Positions 35,122 to 43,954 of a DNA stretch of 52,500 nt are shown piece by piece. The position numbers and the translations under genes are program-made. The notes under the pieces were generated by a model that did no database searches, was not told the DNA's origin, and saw only the letters and a list, made by a program, of their open reading frames with translations. This DNA is from Bacteroidales bacterium (lineage in GTDB: Bacteria > Bacteroidota > Bacteroidia > Bacteroidales > PXBB01). Every line of letters begins with the position of its first letter. Positions within the stretch are counted from its first letter, which is position 1. Location: NCBI GenBank assembly GCA_028698995.1, contig JAQVVM010000032.1:1-52500 (forward strand), read 5' to 3'.

Positions 35122-36367
35122 AAGACTATCTTTTTCACTGCTTTTATTCATGATTTTATTTTTTGCAGCTTGTTTTTCCCATGTTAAACTGAGCCGTCAG
35201 AATATGGCTTTCATCTATAGCGAAGGTGAATTTTACATAAAACCACAGTGTTTACTTTATCATATTTCAGCCGATTCTTCAGTATTACATTACAATATAA
35301 ATACTGATGACCTGCTTTATATTAAAGATATTATCAATAATAAGTTCTTTGCTTCCTTTACTATAAAATATGAACTTTTTGATTCTTATGAAGCAAAAAC
35401 TGTAATTGACAGTTTGAGTATTTACATTTCTGACACAATAAATCAATTCAAAGCTGACTTTATTAAAGACAGTCTGACAATAAATATTCCATCAGGGAAA
35501 AATTACATTTTAAAAATAAACACTATTGATAATAACAGAAACACAAGCTATTATGATTTAATCACTGTAAAAAAAACACATCATAAAGGTTGTCAGAATT
35601 TTTATCTAACCGGCACAGATGGAAATCTCATTTATGAACCCTATTTTAATAAATCTGATACTGTTATCATACACAATTCAGATATAAATCTGACACAACT
35701 TTATGTAAAATATTATCCCAACAGATTTCAGATAGCTACTCCACCCTTTAATATAAGTATTCAAAAACCAACCAATATTTTTCCCGATACTGTTTTTTCA
35801 ATTCAAATAGAAGATGGTATATCAGAACCCTTTCAACTTAAACGTGAAGGCGTTTACAGAATATTGGTTGATTCAGCAGGAAATGAGGGCTTGACTATTT
35901 TCCGTTTTCATGAAGATTATCCAAATATCACAGAGGCAGAACAAATGATTTATTCGGCAAGATATCTCACGACCAGACAGGAATTTGATAATATGATTAT
36001 TCAAGCAGATAAAAAACACGCCATTGAGTTGTTTTGGCTTGAAATAGCAGGGAATAAAGAGAGGGCTAGGCAGCTTATTAAAAATTATTACGGGAGGGTA
36101 AGGCTTGCCAATAAATTTTTCACATCCTATCATGAAGGATGGAAAACAGACAGAGGCATGGTGTTTATCATATACGGAACACCCAGTTATGTTTATAAAA
36201 CCGACACATCTGAGAACTGGATTTATGGAGAACCGTCAAATTTAAGGTCCATAAATTTCATGTTTTATAAAGTTGACAACCCGCTTGTAGAAAATGATTA
36301 TATGTTGAGCAAATCGGAAATGTTCAGAGATAACTGGTATTTTGCCATAAGTAATTGGAGACGTTAA
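35102..36367 (+). CDS. GWxTD-domain lipoprotein
   Basis: The product has 421 residues from the ATG at 35102, inside the end of rmuC in another frame. An earlier in-frame start would overlap rmuC much further and has no support. The signal peptide ends in a lipobox (FAAC, Cys24). Beta-rich domains fill the middle. The C-terminal GWxTD domain contains SYHEGWKTDRGMVFIIYGTP (about residues 340-360) and ENWIYGEPSN. GWxTD proteins are widespread in Bacteroidota, their biochemical role is not settled, and they often carry lipoprotein signals. It is followed after 25 bases by rlmB. Function remains unknown. Confidence 0.85.
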   Translation: MKRRAYKRLSFSLLLFMILFFAACFSHVKLSRQNMAFIYSEGEFYIKPQCLLYHISADSSVLHYNINTDDLLYIKDIINNKFFASFTIKYELFDSYEAKTVIDSLSIYISDTINQFKADFIKDSLTINIPSGKNYILKINTIDNNRNTSYYDLITVKKTHHKGCQNFYLTGTDGNLIYEPYFNKSDTVIIHNSDINLTQLYVKYYPNRFQIATPPFNISIQKPTNIFPDTVFSIQIEDGISEPFQLKREGVYRILVDSAGNEGLTIFRFHEDYPNITEAEQMIYSARYLTTRQEFDNMIIQADKKHAIELFWLEIAGNKERARQLIKNYYGRVRLANKFFTSYHEGWKTDRGMVFIIYGTPSYVYKTDTSENWIYGEPSNLRSINFMFYKVDNPLVENDYMLSKSEMFRDNWYFAISNWRR

Positions 36368-36392
36368 ATTATTTATAAATAAAACACATATT

Positions 36393-37133
36393 TTGAAAAA
36401 AACAGAATTCATTTTTGGCATACACCCGGTAATGGAAGCCATCAAGAGCAACAAAGAAATTGACAAAATACTACTTCAAAAAGAAGTACGAAACGCAGCC
36501 ATAGGAGAAATACTTAAAGCAGCCAGAGCAAATAATATTCCTGTACAATTTGTACCTGCAGATAAAATTAACAGCATGACAGGTAAAACCCATCAAGGGG
36601 TTTTGGCATTCATGTCAACAGTGGTTTATCAACAAATTGACAACATTTTACCAATGGTTTATGAGTCGGGTAGCATACCCTTAATATTAATTTTAGACAG
36701 GATTACTGATGTCAGAAATTTTGGAGCAATAGCTCGTACAGCAGAATGTGCAGGTGTTCATGCCATTGTAATACCTACCAAAAACACTGCGCAAATCAAT
36801 GCAGATGCTGTTAAAACTTCTTCGGGGGCCATACACAATATACCCATATGTAGGGTAGTAAGCCTCAAGGATACAATAAAGTTTCTGAAAAACAGTGGTT
36901 TACAAATTGTCGCCTGTACTGAAAAGACAGATGAAACAATTTACAGTATTGATTTCAAATTTCCTACAGCCATCATTCTTGGCAATGAAGAAGAAGGCAT
37001 TGCATTCGAGCTTATTGCTGTTGCTGACCTTAATGCAAAAATTCCGCTTTACGGGCAGACTGAATCTCTCAATGCCTCAGTTGCAGCAAGTATTATCACC
37101 TACGAAGCTATAAGACAGAGGTTAGAAGTATGA
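36393..37133 (+). CDS. rlmB: 23S rRNA (guanosine-2'-O-)-methyltransferase RlmB-like (SpoU/TrmH family)
   Basis: This 246-residue SPOUT enzyme would methylate the 2'-O of a guanosine in 23S rRNA (G2251 in E. coli) using SAM. An N-terminal substrate-binding domain (FIFGIHPVMEAIKSN ... KTHQGVLAFMS) precedes the three SpoU motifs: DRITDVRNFGAIARTAECAG (motif 1), ILGNEEEGI (motif 2) and IPLYGQTESLNASVAASI (motif 3), which build the knotted cofactor site. The start is a TTG; no ATG precedes FIFGIHPV, and the length fits the family. Its TGA overlaps the ATG of the following membrane-protein gene (ATGA), giving translational coupling. Related family members (TrmH, RlmH-type) are less likely given GIHPV. 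Confidence 0.92.
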   Translation: MKKTEFIFGIHPVMEAIKSNKEIDKILLQKEVRNAAIGEILKAARANNIPVQFVPADKINSMTGKTHQGVLAFMSTVVYQQIDNILPMVYESGSIPLILILDRITDVRNFGAIARTAECAGVHAIVIPTKNTAQINADAVKTSSGAIHNIPICRVVSLKDTIKFLKNSGLQIVACTEKTDETIYSIDFKFPTAIILGNEEEGIAFELIAVADLNAKIPLYGQTESLNASVAASIITYEAIRQRLEV

Positions 37134-40018
37134 TTAAAACAATCTCCAATATTCTTACAAAAAACATTAATCTACAACATTATTTGTTCGTCATTTCCCT
37201 GTGGATTACAGCTCTTTTTGTTTCTGGATTTTGGGAAACACCTGATTTCAAATTAGAAATACCAGATGGTTTGTTTTTTAGTGAGGCTGTTTCACAGGGC
37301 ATTGATGTTGGTAAACGTGTGAGCTTCTTCTACAAAATTGTATTTTTTAGTCTGATTTTATTGACTATTGTCTATTTCATAACCAATATTTTCACACATG
37401 TTTTCGGATTTGTTAAGAAACAACTTGAAAATCTTGCAGGCATAAGTCTTTTTGGGCTCTGCCTATTATGCACAGATATTATAGGTATTGACACAACAAT
37501 CGCAACAGATATTTTTCTGGGATTATTTATTGTAAAGTTTTTATTTTACCTTATAGGAAATTTTTCAAAATACGATTTTCGAATATTAAGATATGAGATG
37601 ATATCCCACATTTCTTTGTCTGTAGGATTTTTATTGGGACTTAGTATTCTTTTTATTTTCAATAAATCCGAATTTATCCAGGGACATTTCCCATTAGTTT
37701 TTGGCGTTTTAAGTGTCACCACCTCTTCTTTACTTATTTATTTTCATAAAAAAAGCAAATGGACATACAGAAGAATTCTCTTTCTCCTATTGCCTTTTGC
37801 AGCTTTACCAATGCTGCTTTTTCTTACATTGGAGGTTGTGATGTATGTTCAATTGAAGTATGAAATTTTATTGAGATATAAAGTCATTTATTTAATGGTT
37901 TTTCTTTCATTTCTTTTGACAATTTCTATACTTGCATACTTCCGAAAAAATTATACTATCACTGGTAAAAAAGCATTTTTATTTTGTTTTGGACCCGCTG
38001 TTTTAATAGGCACTGCTTTATTTTATTATTATTCTCCTTTTATAATACAGACTACTGAAACATTTGAAATTGCCAATCCAATCAATTCCATGTTGAGGGT
38101 ATTTAAATTCGGGCAATTACCATTCGTGGACTTTATGAGTTCTCATATGCTATACGAACAGTGGTATGGGTATTTGTACATCCATATTTTTGGATACACC
38201 GGTTCTATTGATTTTATGGCCTATGAATTTTTGAACAACATTATTTTTCTGCTGACTTTATGGATTTTCTTAAACAAACTATTTAATATTCCGACATTTT
38301 CGCTTCTTTATATTCTTGCATTCCCATTTTTGAACACCGTTTTTTTTAGTCCAATTTTCTTGACAGTAATCTTGTTTTTTTTCATGTTAAAACTTCTTGA
38401 AAAGCAAAATACTTTTCGTTATTTTTTGTTTTTTTCAAGTGTGTGTGTTTTATTTATCTGGCGTTTAGACACGGGTTCTGCTGCCATATTAACAGCATTC
38501 ATATTTTTCCCATTGGTTGTTATGTGCAAGCAGCTTAAATTAAAATTCAAACCCTTTATAAAAGGTCTTGCATTGAGCCTGTTGCTTCCATTATTCTTTT
38601 TAGGAGTAGCATTTGTTCTCAGATCTCCCGAATATGTTATTAACAATATGAAAGCAGCATTGCATTACATTAGCGCACAACAGGCACATGGATTTTCGGT
38701 ATTAAGCCATTTAAAAACACAACAATTTTATATTTATCATGTCTTTTTACCTTTTTTCGGTCTTATAGCATTATGTATAGCATTGTATAAGCTTTACAAA
38801 CTGAACAATGATCACATATCCTTTAAAACAGAGCGTTTTCTATTGCTATCATCTGTTTTCTTTTTCATCATTTATTTTGCAAATTTTCAACGAGGACTTG
38901 TAAGGCATAGTTTTGTGGAGAATACCGAACTTTATCTTGTTTCTCTATACTTTCTTGCAAGTGCATTGTTTATTTTACATTTTTTTTCAAAAAAAACGCC
39001 CGGTCAGCTTACAATGATTTTCCTGCCCCTTACGTTTGTGCTTTATTTGTTCTTAAAATTTTTTCCTATATCCGAAACTCATTCATTCTTAGACAAAGTC
39101 ATTACCGAAAATGCTTTAATTCATTTAGACAGTACCCTTCATGAAAATAAATTCAAGGGACGGGTCATTAAAGATGATGCTTTTAATGAGAATACTTTTA
39201 CAGATTTAAAAGCGTTTTTTGATAAAAATCTTACTCCAAAACAAACTTTTCTTGACTTTTCAAACACCCCTGCACTTTACTTTTATTGTGGACGATATAT
39301 ACCGGGTTATTTCAATCAAAATTTACAGAATATTGTCACAGATTTTTTGCAAATTGATTTACTGAAGTCGCTTTCCCCCGAAAAAACACCTTTAGTAATT
39401 TATAGTAATTATCCACCTGGTTGGTTTGACGCTACGGATGGCATACCAAACAGCATGAGGTATTATGTTTTGGCAGAATATGTTTACAAAAATTATGAAC
39501 CTCTTTGCGTTGTAAATAATAAAAGCATTTGGAGTGTTAAAGATAGGAAGTTCATTCATTCAGGTTATGAAAAAGACAGTCTTATTTTTAAACCTCAAAA
39601 CTTTTACTATAATAAGACGGCTTTTTACACAGCTCAATTTTACGAAAGAGCCGGATACCAAGATCTTTCACATCTAAAAAAGTTAATACCTGAAACATCC
39701 AGTACAGATGAACATCTTTATTTTTTACTGAATAATGAAACAGATTGCACGACTCATTGCTATTTGGAAATAGAGCTATCCGGTAATTCGGTTGATGAAA
39801 CAATCAGTGTTCATTTACGGGATACTTCTGATAATTATTGCGGTCACTTCACTTTTGAAACAGTTGCACATGATAATCAGAAATACATGTTGAGACTTAG
39901 TAATAATTATCACTGGCACCAACAAAAAATCAATAAATTGATTATTGACAAAAGAAAAGAAACACATATTATTAATATTTCCCTTTATAAAGATTTACGA
40001 TTTGAAGACCCGTCATGA
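37130..40018 (+). CDS. Polytopic membrane protein, GT-C-type glycosyltransferase-like
   Basis: This 962-residue protein has about 15-17 predicted membrane helices in the first ~640 residues and a soluble C-terminal part (about 645-962) containing beta-rich sequence such as NETDCTTHCYLEIELSGNSV. Between helices lies LPFVDFMSSHMLYEQWYGY (Asp334, His339), resembling the periplasmic D...H motif of lipid-linked-sugar-dependent GT-C transferases. It may therefore transfer a sugar from a polyprenyl donor outside the cytoplasm. The call rests on architecture and this motif only. The ATG overlaps the rlmB stop. A GT9 transferase gene overlaps its 3' end. Together they look like a glycan or lipopolysaccharide-assembly pair. 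Confidence 0.65.
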   Translation: MIKTISNILTKNINLQHYLFVISLWITALFVSGFWETPDFKLEIPDGLFFSEAVSQGIDVGKRVSFFYKIVFFSLILLTIVYFITNIFTHVFGFVKKQLENLAGISLFGLCLLCTDIIGIDTTIATDIFLGLFIVKFLFYLIGNFSKYDFRILRYEMISHISLSVGFLLGLSILFIFNKSEFIQGHFPLVFGVLSVTTSSLLIYFHKKSKWTYRRILFLLLPFAALPMLLFLTLEVVMYVQLKYEILLRYKVIYLMVFLSFLLTISILAYFRKNYTITGKKAFLFCFGPAVLIGTALFYYYSPFIIQTTETFEIANPINSMLRVFKFGQLPFVDFMSSHMLYEQWYGYLYIHIFGYTGSIDFMAYEFLNNIIFLLTLWIFLNKLFNIPTFSLLYILAFPFLNTVFFSPIFLTVILFFFMLKLLEKQNTFRYFLFFSSVCVLFIWRLDTGSAAILTAFIFFPLVVMCKQLKLKFKPFIKGLALSLLLPLFFLGVAFVLRSPEYVINNMKAALHYISAQQAHGFSVLSHLKTQQFYIYHVFLPFFGLIALCIALYKLYKLNNDHISFKTERFLLLSSVFFFIIYFANFQRGLVRHSFVENTELYLVSLYFLASALFILHFFSKKTPGQLTMIFLPLTFVLYLFLKFFPISETHSFLDKVITENALIHLDSTLHENKFKGRVIKDDAFNENTFTDLKAFFDKNLTPKQTFLDFSNTPALYFYCGRYIPGYFNQNLQNIVTDFLQIDLLKSLSPEKTPLVIYSNYPPGWFDATDGIPNSMRYYVLAEYVYKNYEPLCVVNNKSIWSVKDRKFIHSGYEKDSLIFKPQNFYYNKTAFYTAQFYERAGYQDLSHLKKLIPETSSTDEHLYFLLNNETDCTTHCYLEIELSGNSVDETISVHLRDTSDNYCGHFTFETVAHDNQKYMLRLSNNYHWHQQKINKLIIDKRKETHIINISLYKDLRFEDPS

Positions 40019-41240
40019 AATCTATATAGACAGAATCATAGCCAAACCTGTTGCATACCTTTTGAACTTTCTGGTACGTTTAATGGGACAAGTGCTTCAT
40101 ATTGACCATAGTCTTAACAAACCCATTAAATGTATTGTCATTTGCAAATTTAAGGGTATGGGTAGCATAATTCAGTCCACTCCGATGATAGCTGCTATGA
40201 GAGCAAATTTTCCGGAGAGTGAGCTCATTTTTGTTTCAACAAAATCAAATGAAAAACTGCTACGACTCATTAAACATATAAACACAGTCGTGTGCATCAA
40301 TGACAGCAACTTTTTGGCTCTTTTAAACTCCTCAATTCGTGCTTGGTTTATACTTTTTAAAAAAAGGCCAACAGTTTATATAGATCTTGAAATATATTCC
40401 AATTTCAGCACCTTATTTACATTATTCAGCTTATCGAAAAACAGAATTGGTTTTTATCTCCGTTCAAGTTCATTTCGTATGGGAATATACACCCACATGA
40501 TGTTTTTCAATTCAAAAGTACCTGTTTCGGATGTTTACCTTCAAATTGCACGTTTGTTTAAGCCTATTGATAATAAACCAGATTTATATCCTTTATATGA
40601 AAATTGCAAGGAAGTTGTCAATTTTTATGAAGATAACTATATTGTAATCAATCCAAATGCATCCGATTTACGAGTTGAAAGGCGCTGGGATTCAAATAAT
40701 TACACCAAACTTATTAAAACAATTTTAATCAGTTATCCTGATTATAAAATATTACTAATCGGCAGTTCCAGTGAATATATTTATACACAAACAATAAAAA
40801 ACGAAATAAAAGATGACAGACTTTTAAATATAGCCGGTAAAACAAGCATTGAAGAGCTTATTTGTGTTATCAGGAATGCCCGTATGGTAATTACCAATGA
40901 TACAGGTCCAATGCATATAGCATTTGCATGTCAGACACCAACCCTTTGTTTGTTTGGGCCCTGTTCTCCTGAGCAATATGCAATTTTCGGGAATTCTCAT
41001 ATTATATACAAAAAAGCCTATTGCAGCCCTTGTGTTCATGATTTTGAAGTACCACCCTGTAGGGGAAATAATGTGTGTATGAAACTCATTACTATTGAAG
41101 AAGTTTTTTCAATGACCTCTTGTATCCTTAACAGAAATCAATGTCAATCGGGGATTTCGGAGTTAATACAATACACATCAAACAATCAGACATTGGGAAT
41201 TGTTAACAGGATTAACGAGTATAAAAAAAGAGCGGGCTAA
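40002..41240 (+). CDS. Family 9 glycosyltransferase (heptosyltransferase-like)
   Basis: The product is about 412 residues from the TTG at 40002; a TTG at 39945 would add 19 residues but overlap the previous gene by 74 bases. The GT9 pattern is clear: CKFKGMGSIIQSTPMIAAMR (N-terminal Rossmann half), FVSTKSNEKLLRLI, VINPNASDLRVERRWDSNNY and the nucleotide-sugar-binding segment VITNDTGPMHIAFACQTPTLCLFGPCSPEQY. A Cys cluster near the C-terminus (YCSPCVHDFEVPPCRGNNVC) is a common GT9 extra. Members add ADP-heptose or similar sugars to lipopolysaccharide cores. A lipopolysaccharide or other glycan role fits the preceding GT-C-like protein. The N-terminal stretch (RHEIYIDRIIAKPVAYLLNF) is likely membrane-associated. 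Confidence 0.83.
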   Translation: MKTRHEIYIDRIIAKPVAYLLNFLVRLMGQVLHIDHSLNKPIKCIVICKFKGMGSIIQSTPMIAAMRANFPESELIFVSTKSNEKLLRLIKHINTVVCINDSNFLALLNSSIRAWFILFKKRPTVYIDLEIYSNFSTLFTLFSLSKNRIGFYLRSSSFRMGIYTHMMFFNSKVPVSDVYLQIARLFKPIDNKPDLYPLYENCKEVVNFYEDNYIVINPNASDLRVERRWDSNNYTKLIKTILISYPDYKILLIGSSSEYIYTQTIKNEIKDDRLLNIAGKTSIEELICVIRNARMVITNDTGPMHIAFACQTPTLCLFGPCSPEQYAIFGNSHIIYKKAYCSPCVHDFEVPPCRGNNVCMKLITIEEVFSMTSCILNRNQCQSGISELIQYTSNNQTLGIVNRINEYKKRAG

Positions 41241-41250
41241 AGCCCGCTCT
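41229..41250. terminator. Perfect hairpin containing the GT9 stop codon
   Basis: AGAGCGGGC (41229-41237) and GCCCGCTCT (41242-41250) form a 9-bp G+C-rich stem around TAAA, in which TAA is the stop. On the plus strand it lacks an immediate T run. On the minus strand it is followed by seven T. Confidence 0.65.
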
Positions 41251-41351
41251 AATTACCAATTTTTAATACATGAAAAGTATTTCATCTAAGGAAGGGTTAC
41301 AATATTACAATACAATATAATATTTGAAAAGAGTAAATTAATTTATTTTTA

Positions 41352-41381
41352 TATACGTAATTTTACGTATATATATACGTA
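41352..41381. promoter_or_regulatory. Triple TACGTA palindrome, candidate operator
   Basis: TACGTA occurs at 41354-41359, 41364-41369 and 41376-41381. The first two form an inverted repeat, TATACGTA/TACGTATA with a 4-base spacer, and the centres are 10 and 12 bases apart, about one helical turn. It lies about 245 bases upstream of the -7 element. A protein-binding role is inferred. Confidence 0.4.
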
Positions 41382-41625
41382 TTTTACATTACTTTTTTTA
41401 ACATAAAATATATCTTCTTACACATAAAAAACTGAATATCAGCTCTATTTTCAAATTTTCAACAAAAAATTAAGTAAAGATATCACATTAGCTATTTTTT
41501 AAGGATTTTGGGGGAAATGGGTGTTTTATTTTGTTATTCGGTTAAAAATCATCAATATTTTGAGAAGTAAGCCCTTAGAAATTTAACATTTTACTAAAAA
41601 AACCATACATATTTCAAAAAAAAAC

Positions 41626-41633
41626 TATATTTG
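41626..41633 (+). promoter_or_regulatory. -7 element TATATTTG
   Basis: An exact TAnnTTTG match 31 bases before the ATG at 41665. The -33 box is unclear. Confidence 0.45.
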
Positions 41634-41664
41634 TAAAAACAAAAAACATTTAAATATTATAAAG

Positions 41665-42864
41665 ATGAGTAAAGTTCTAATTATTGGAGCAGGTGGCGTA
41701 GGCAATGTTGTTGTCAGAAAATGCGCTATGGTTCCTGAAATTTTTACAGATATTATGTTGGCAAGCCGCACAAAGTCGAAATGTGATCAAATTGCAGCAG
41801 CCGTAGGTGGAAACAAAGTAAAGACAGCAAAAGTAGATGCTGATAATGTTCCAGAACTTGTGGCTCTTATAAATTCTTATAAACCTGATATCGTAATCAA
41901 TGTAGCATTACCATATCAAGATTTACATATTATGGAAGCCTGCCTACAGACAAAAACACATTACTTAGACACGGCAAATTATGAACCCATTGATGAAGCC
42001 AAATTTGAATACAAATGGCAATGGGCTTTTCACGACAGGTTTAAGAATGCCGGAATAACGGCTATATTGGGCTGTGGTTTTGACCCCGGTGTTACAAGTA
42101 TATTTACAGCTTATGCAAATAAGCATTATTTTGATGAGATGCACCAACTTGACATTGTAGATTGCAATGCGGGCGACCATGGTAAGTCATTTGCAACAAA
42201 CTTTAACCCTGAAATAAACATACGAGAAATAACTCAGAGGGGTAAATACTGGAAACAAGGTCAATGGGTAGAAACCGAACCCCTTGAGATACACAAACCT
42301 ATTATTTATCCAGAAATAGGGCCCAAGGAATCTTATCTCCTTTATCATGAAGAGTTGGAATCATTAGTAAAGAACTTCCCCACATTAAAAAGCGCACGTT
42401 TCTGGATGACTTTCGGTGAAAAATACATTAACTTTCTTAATGTATTGCAAGAAGTTGGTATGACCAGTATTAAACCTGTAATGTATGAAGGTAGAGAAAT
42501 AGTTCCACTGCAATTTTTAAAAGCCGTCCTTCCTGAACCATCAAGTCTTGGTGAGGGTTATAAAGGCAAAACCTCAATTGGTTGTCAAATAAAGGGTATC
42601 AAAGATGGCAAAGAGCGCACTTATTACGTATGGAATAATTGTGACCATGCTGAGTGTTACAGAGAGGTTGAAGCTCAGGCTATATCTTATACTACAGGAG
42701 TTCCTGCAATGATTGGAGCCATGATGGTTCTCACAGGTCAATGGAAAGGAGAAGGTGTTTTTAATGTTGAAGATTTTAACCCAGATCCTTTTATGGAAAT
42801 GCTGAACAAACACGGGTTACCCTGGCATGAAGAAATTGACAAACCTTTACCTGTCAACCAATAA
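41665..42864 (+). CDS. Saccharopine-dehydrogenase-family enzyme, probable carboxynorspermidine synthase
   Basis: This 399-residue oxidoreductase begins with a Rossmann NAD(P)H site, VLIIGAGGVGNVVVRKC (GxGxxG at residues 8-13). Other family segments are LASRTKSKCDQIAA, DIVINVALPYQDLHIMEACL, YLDTANYEP and LGCGFDPGVTSIFTAY. The length (about 400) and the QWVETEPLEIHKPI ... GPKESYLLYHEELESL region fit the bacterial carboxynorspermidine/carboxyspermidine dehydrogenase group. That group reductively joins aspartate semialdehyde to a diamine in polyamine synthesis. It is shorter than fungal saccharopine reductase. No decarboxylase (nspC) lies in the window, so the pathway assignment is from family knowledge. 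It is monocistronic and convergent with the lipoprotein gene. Confidence 0.85.
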   Translation: MSKVLIIGAGGVGNVVVRKCAMVPEIFTDIMLASRTKSKCDQIAAAVGGNKVKTAKVDADNVPELVALINSYKPDIVINVALPYQDLHIMEACLQTKTHYLDTANYEPIDEAKFEYKWQWAFHDRFKNAGITAILGCGFDPGVTSIFTAYANKHYFDEMHQLDIVDCNAGDHGKSFATNFNPEINIREITQRGKYWKQGQWVETEPLEIHKPIIYPEIGPKESYLLYHEELESLVKNFPTLKSARFWMTFGEKYINFLNVLQEVGMTSIKPVMYEGREIVPLQFLKAVLPEPSSLGEGYKGKTSIGCQIKGIKDGKERTYYVWNNCDHAECYREVEAQAISYTTGVPAMIGAMMVLTGQWKGEGVFNVEDFNPDPFMEMLNKHGLPWHEEIDKPLPVNQ

Positions 42865-42880
42865 AGTCGAAAAATTTCTT

Positions 42881-43942
42881 TTAAGGGATTATATAATCAA
42901 TAAGGGTGTAAACTTCCAAATTCTGTTCTTCTAAGAGAATAAAGGATTGTGATACATTTGAATTCATATAATCACCGCTTAAAAACTGATTATCATAATT
43001 TTTATCAATAAAGGCATATATGTAATATGTTCCCGGATGGACGTTTTTAATCTGATAACTAGCTGTTGAAGCCGGAAGCAGAACGTATTTTGAAATATAT
43101 TTCAGATTGTCGGCATTAAAAATAAAGCCATCAAACAGAGATTCTGTAGTGAATAAAACAAAAACTTTATCAGTACCCGTTACAGTTAGAGAGGAATCTA
43201 TAGAAATATTAACATTCACATTTCCAACATAGGGTTGATCTTCGGACTTGTAGGGGTCGTTTACAAATGAAAAGAAAATACTTTCAGACATAAAGTTAAA
43301 AGCGTTTGAAAAATCTTTTGTCATAACAGGCTGCGGGTAGTTAAAATGTTCAGTTGCTTCAACCACATTACTTCTGCTTCCCAATTCTGCAGTCCAAACC
43401 GAATGAGGTTCTAAAGGAGCTACTGTATTAAACTTATTGGTATAGACCTTCATTTGTAATTGGTTGTTAGTAAAAATAAATTCGGTATAAGCTCTGTTTG
43501 TTCCTGCAACAAAATCACTGAAACGGTAATATCCGTTAGCTTCGGAAATAGAATCCAGAACTTCATAGGTGATACAACACTGGTTATTAAAACAGCCCTC
43601 AGTGCGCATGGCTAAAGTTAATTTACCTTTATGTTTAACAGTAAAAAAACTTAAATTATTAACTGTATTTGCGTCAAGCAAGGAAAAATGAGAAACCTGA
43701 CTAGCAGACACAGGACGAAAGTCAACATACCAGTTATCAAAATTGCCTGCAGGAGTAGCAGATGTTACAGGGCCATGCCATAATCCGGGGATTTTGGAAA
43801 AGAAACTAAAACCAAATATTTCCGGTTCAACGGTTCCAAGAGGTTTTTCTTTTTTACAGGCTGAGGCTAAAAATAACACATTTATGAGAGCAAAAAGAAC
43901 AGGAGTTAGCAGATTAAAAGAAATCTTTAATTTTTTCTTCAT
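42881..43942 (-). CDS. Lipoprotein of unknown function
   Basis: This 353-residue protein has a signal peptide ending in a lipobox (ASAC, Cys29) followed by KKEKPLG. I do not recognise a family. The mature part is beta-rich, with WHGPVTSATPAGNFDNWYVD (about residues 55-75) and EGCFNNQCCITYEVLDS, a Cys-rich spot (three Cys). The last ~120 residues (NVNVNISIDSSLTVTG ... NVHPGTYYIYAFIDKNYDNQFLSGDYM) resemble a fibronectin-like or carboxypeptidase-regulatory-like beta-sandwich. It starts 12 bases after the CAP-domain lipoprotein stop, so the two form an operon and may work together at the outer membrane. Confidence 0.75.
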   Translation of the reverse strand: MKKKLKISFNLLTPVLFALINVLFLASACKKEKPLGTVEPEIFGFSFFSKIPGLWHGPVTSATPAGNFDNWYVDFRPVSASQVSHFSLLDANTVNNLSFFTVKHKGKLTLAMRTEGCFNNQCCITYEVLDSISEANGYYRFSDFVAGTNRAYTEFIFTNNQLQMKVYTNKFNTVAPLEPHSVWTAELGSRSNVVEATEHFNYPQPVMTKDFSNAFNFMSESIFFSFVNDPYKSEDQPYVGNVNVNISIDSSLTVTGTDKVFVLFTTESLFDGFIFNADNLKYISKYVLLPASTASYQIKNVHPGTYYIYAFIDKNYDNQFLSGDYMNSNVSQSFILLEEQNLEVYTLIDYIIP

Positions 43943-43954
43943 TTAACTTTAATT

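Larger units (their letters stand above)
41251..41664. other. 414-base gene-free region upstream of the saccharopine-dehydrogenase-family gene
   Basis: Very AT-rich, with no credible ORF. Two elements stand out and are listed separately: a triple TACGTA palindrome cluster and a consensus -7 box. Confidence 0.5.

Noticed and set aside
41665..42864. Lysine-pathway saccharopine dehydrogenase
   Set aside because: The length and central region fit the bacterial carboxynorspermidine group better; no lysine gene is nearby. Biochemical proof is lacking.
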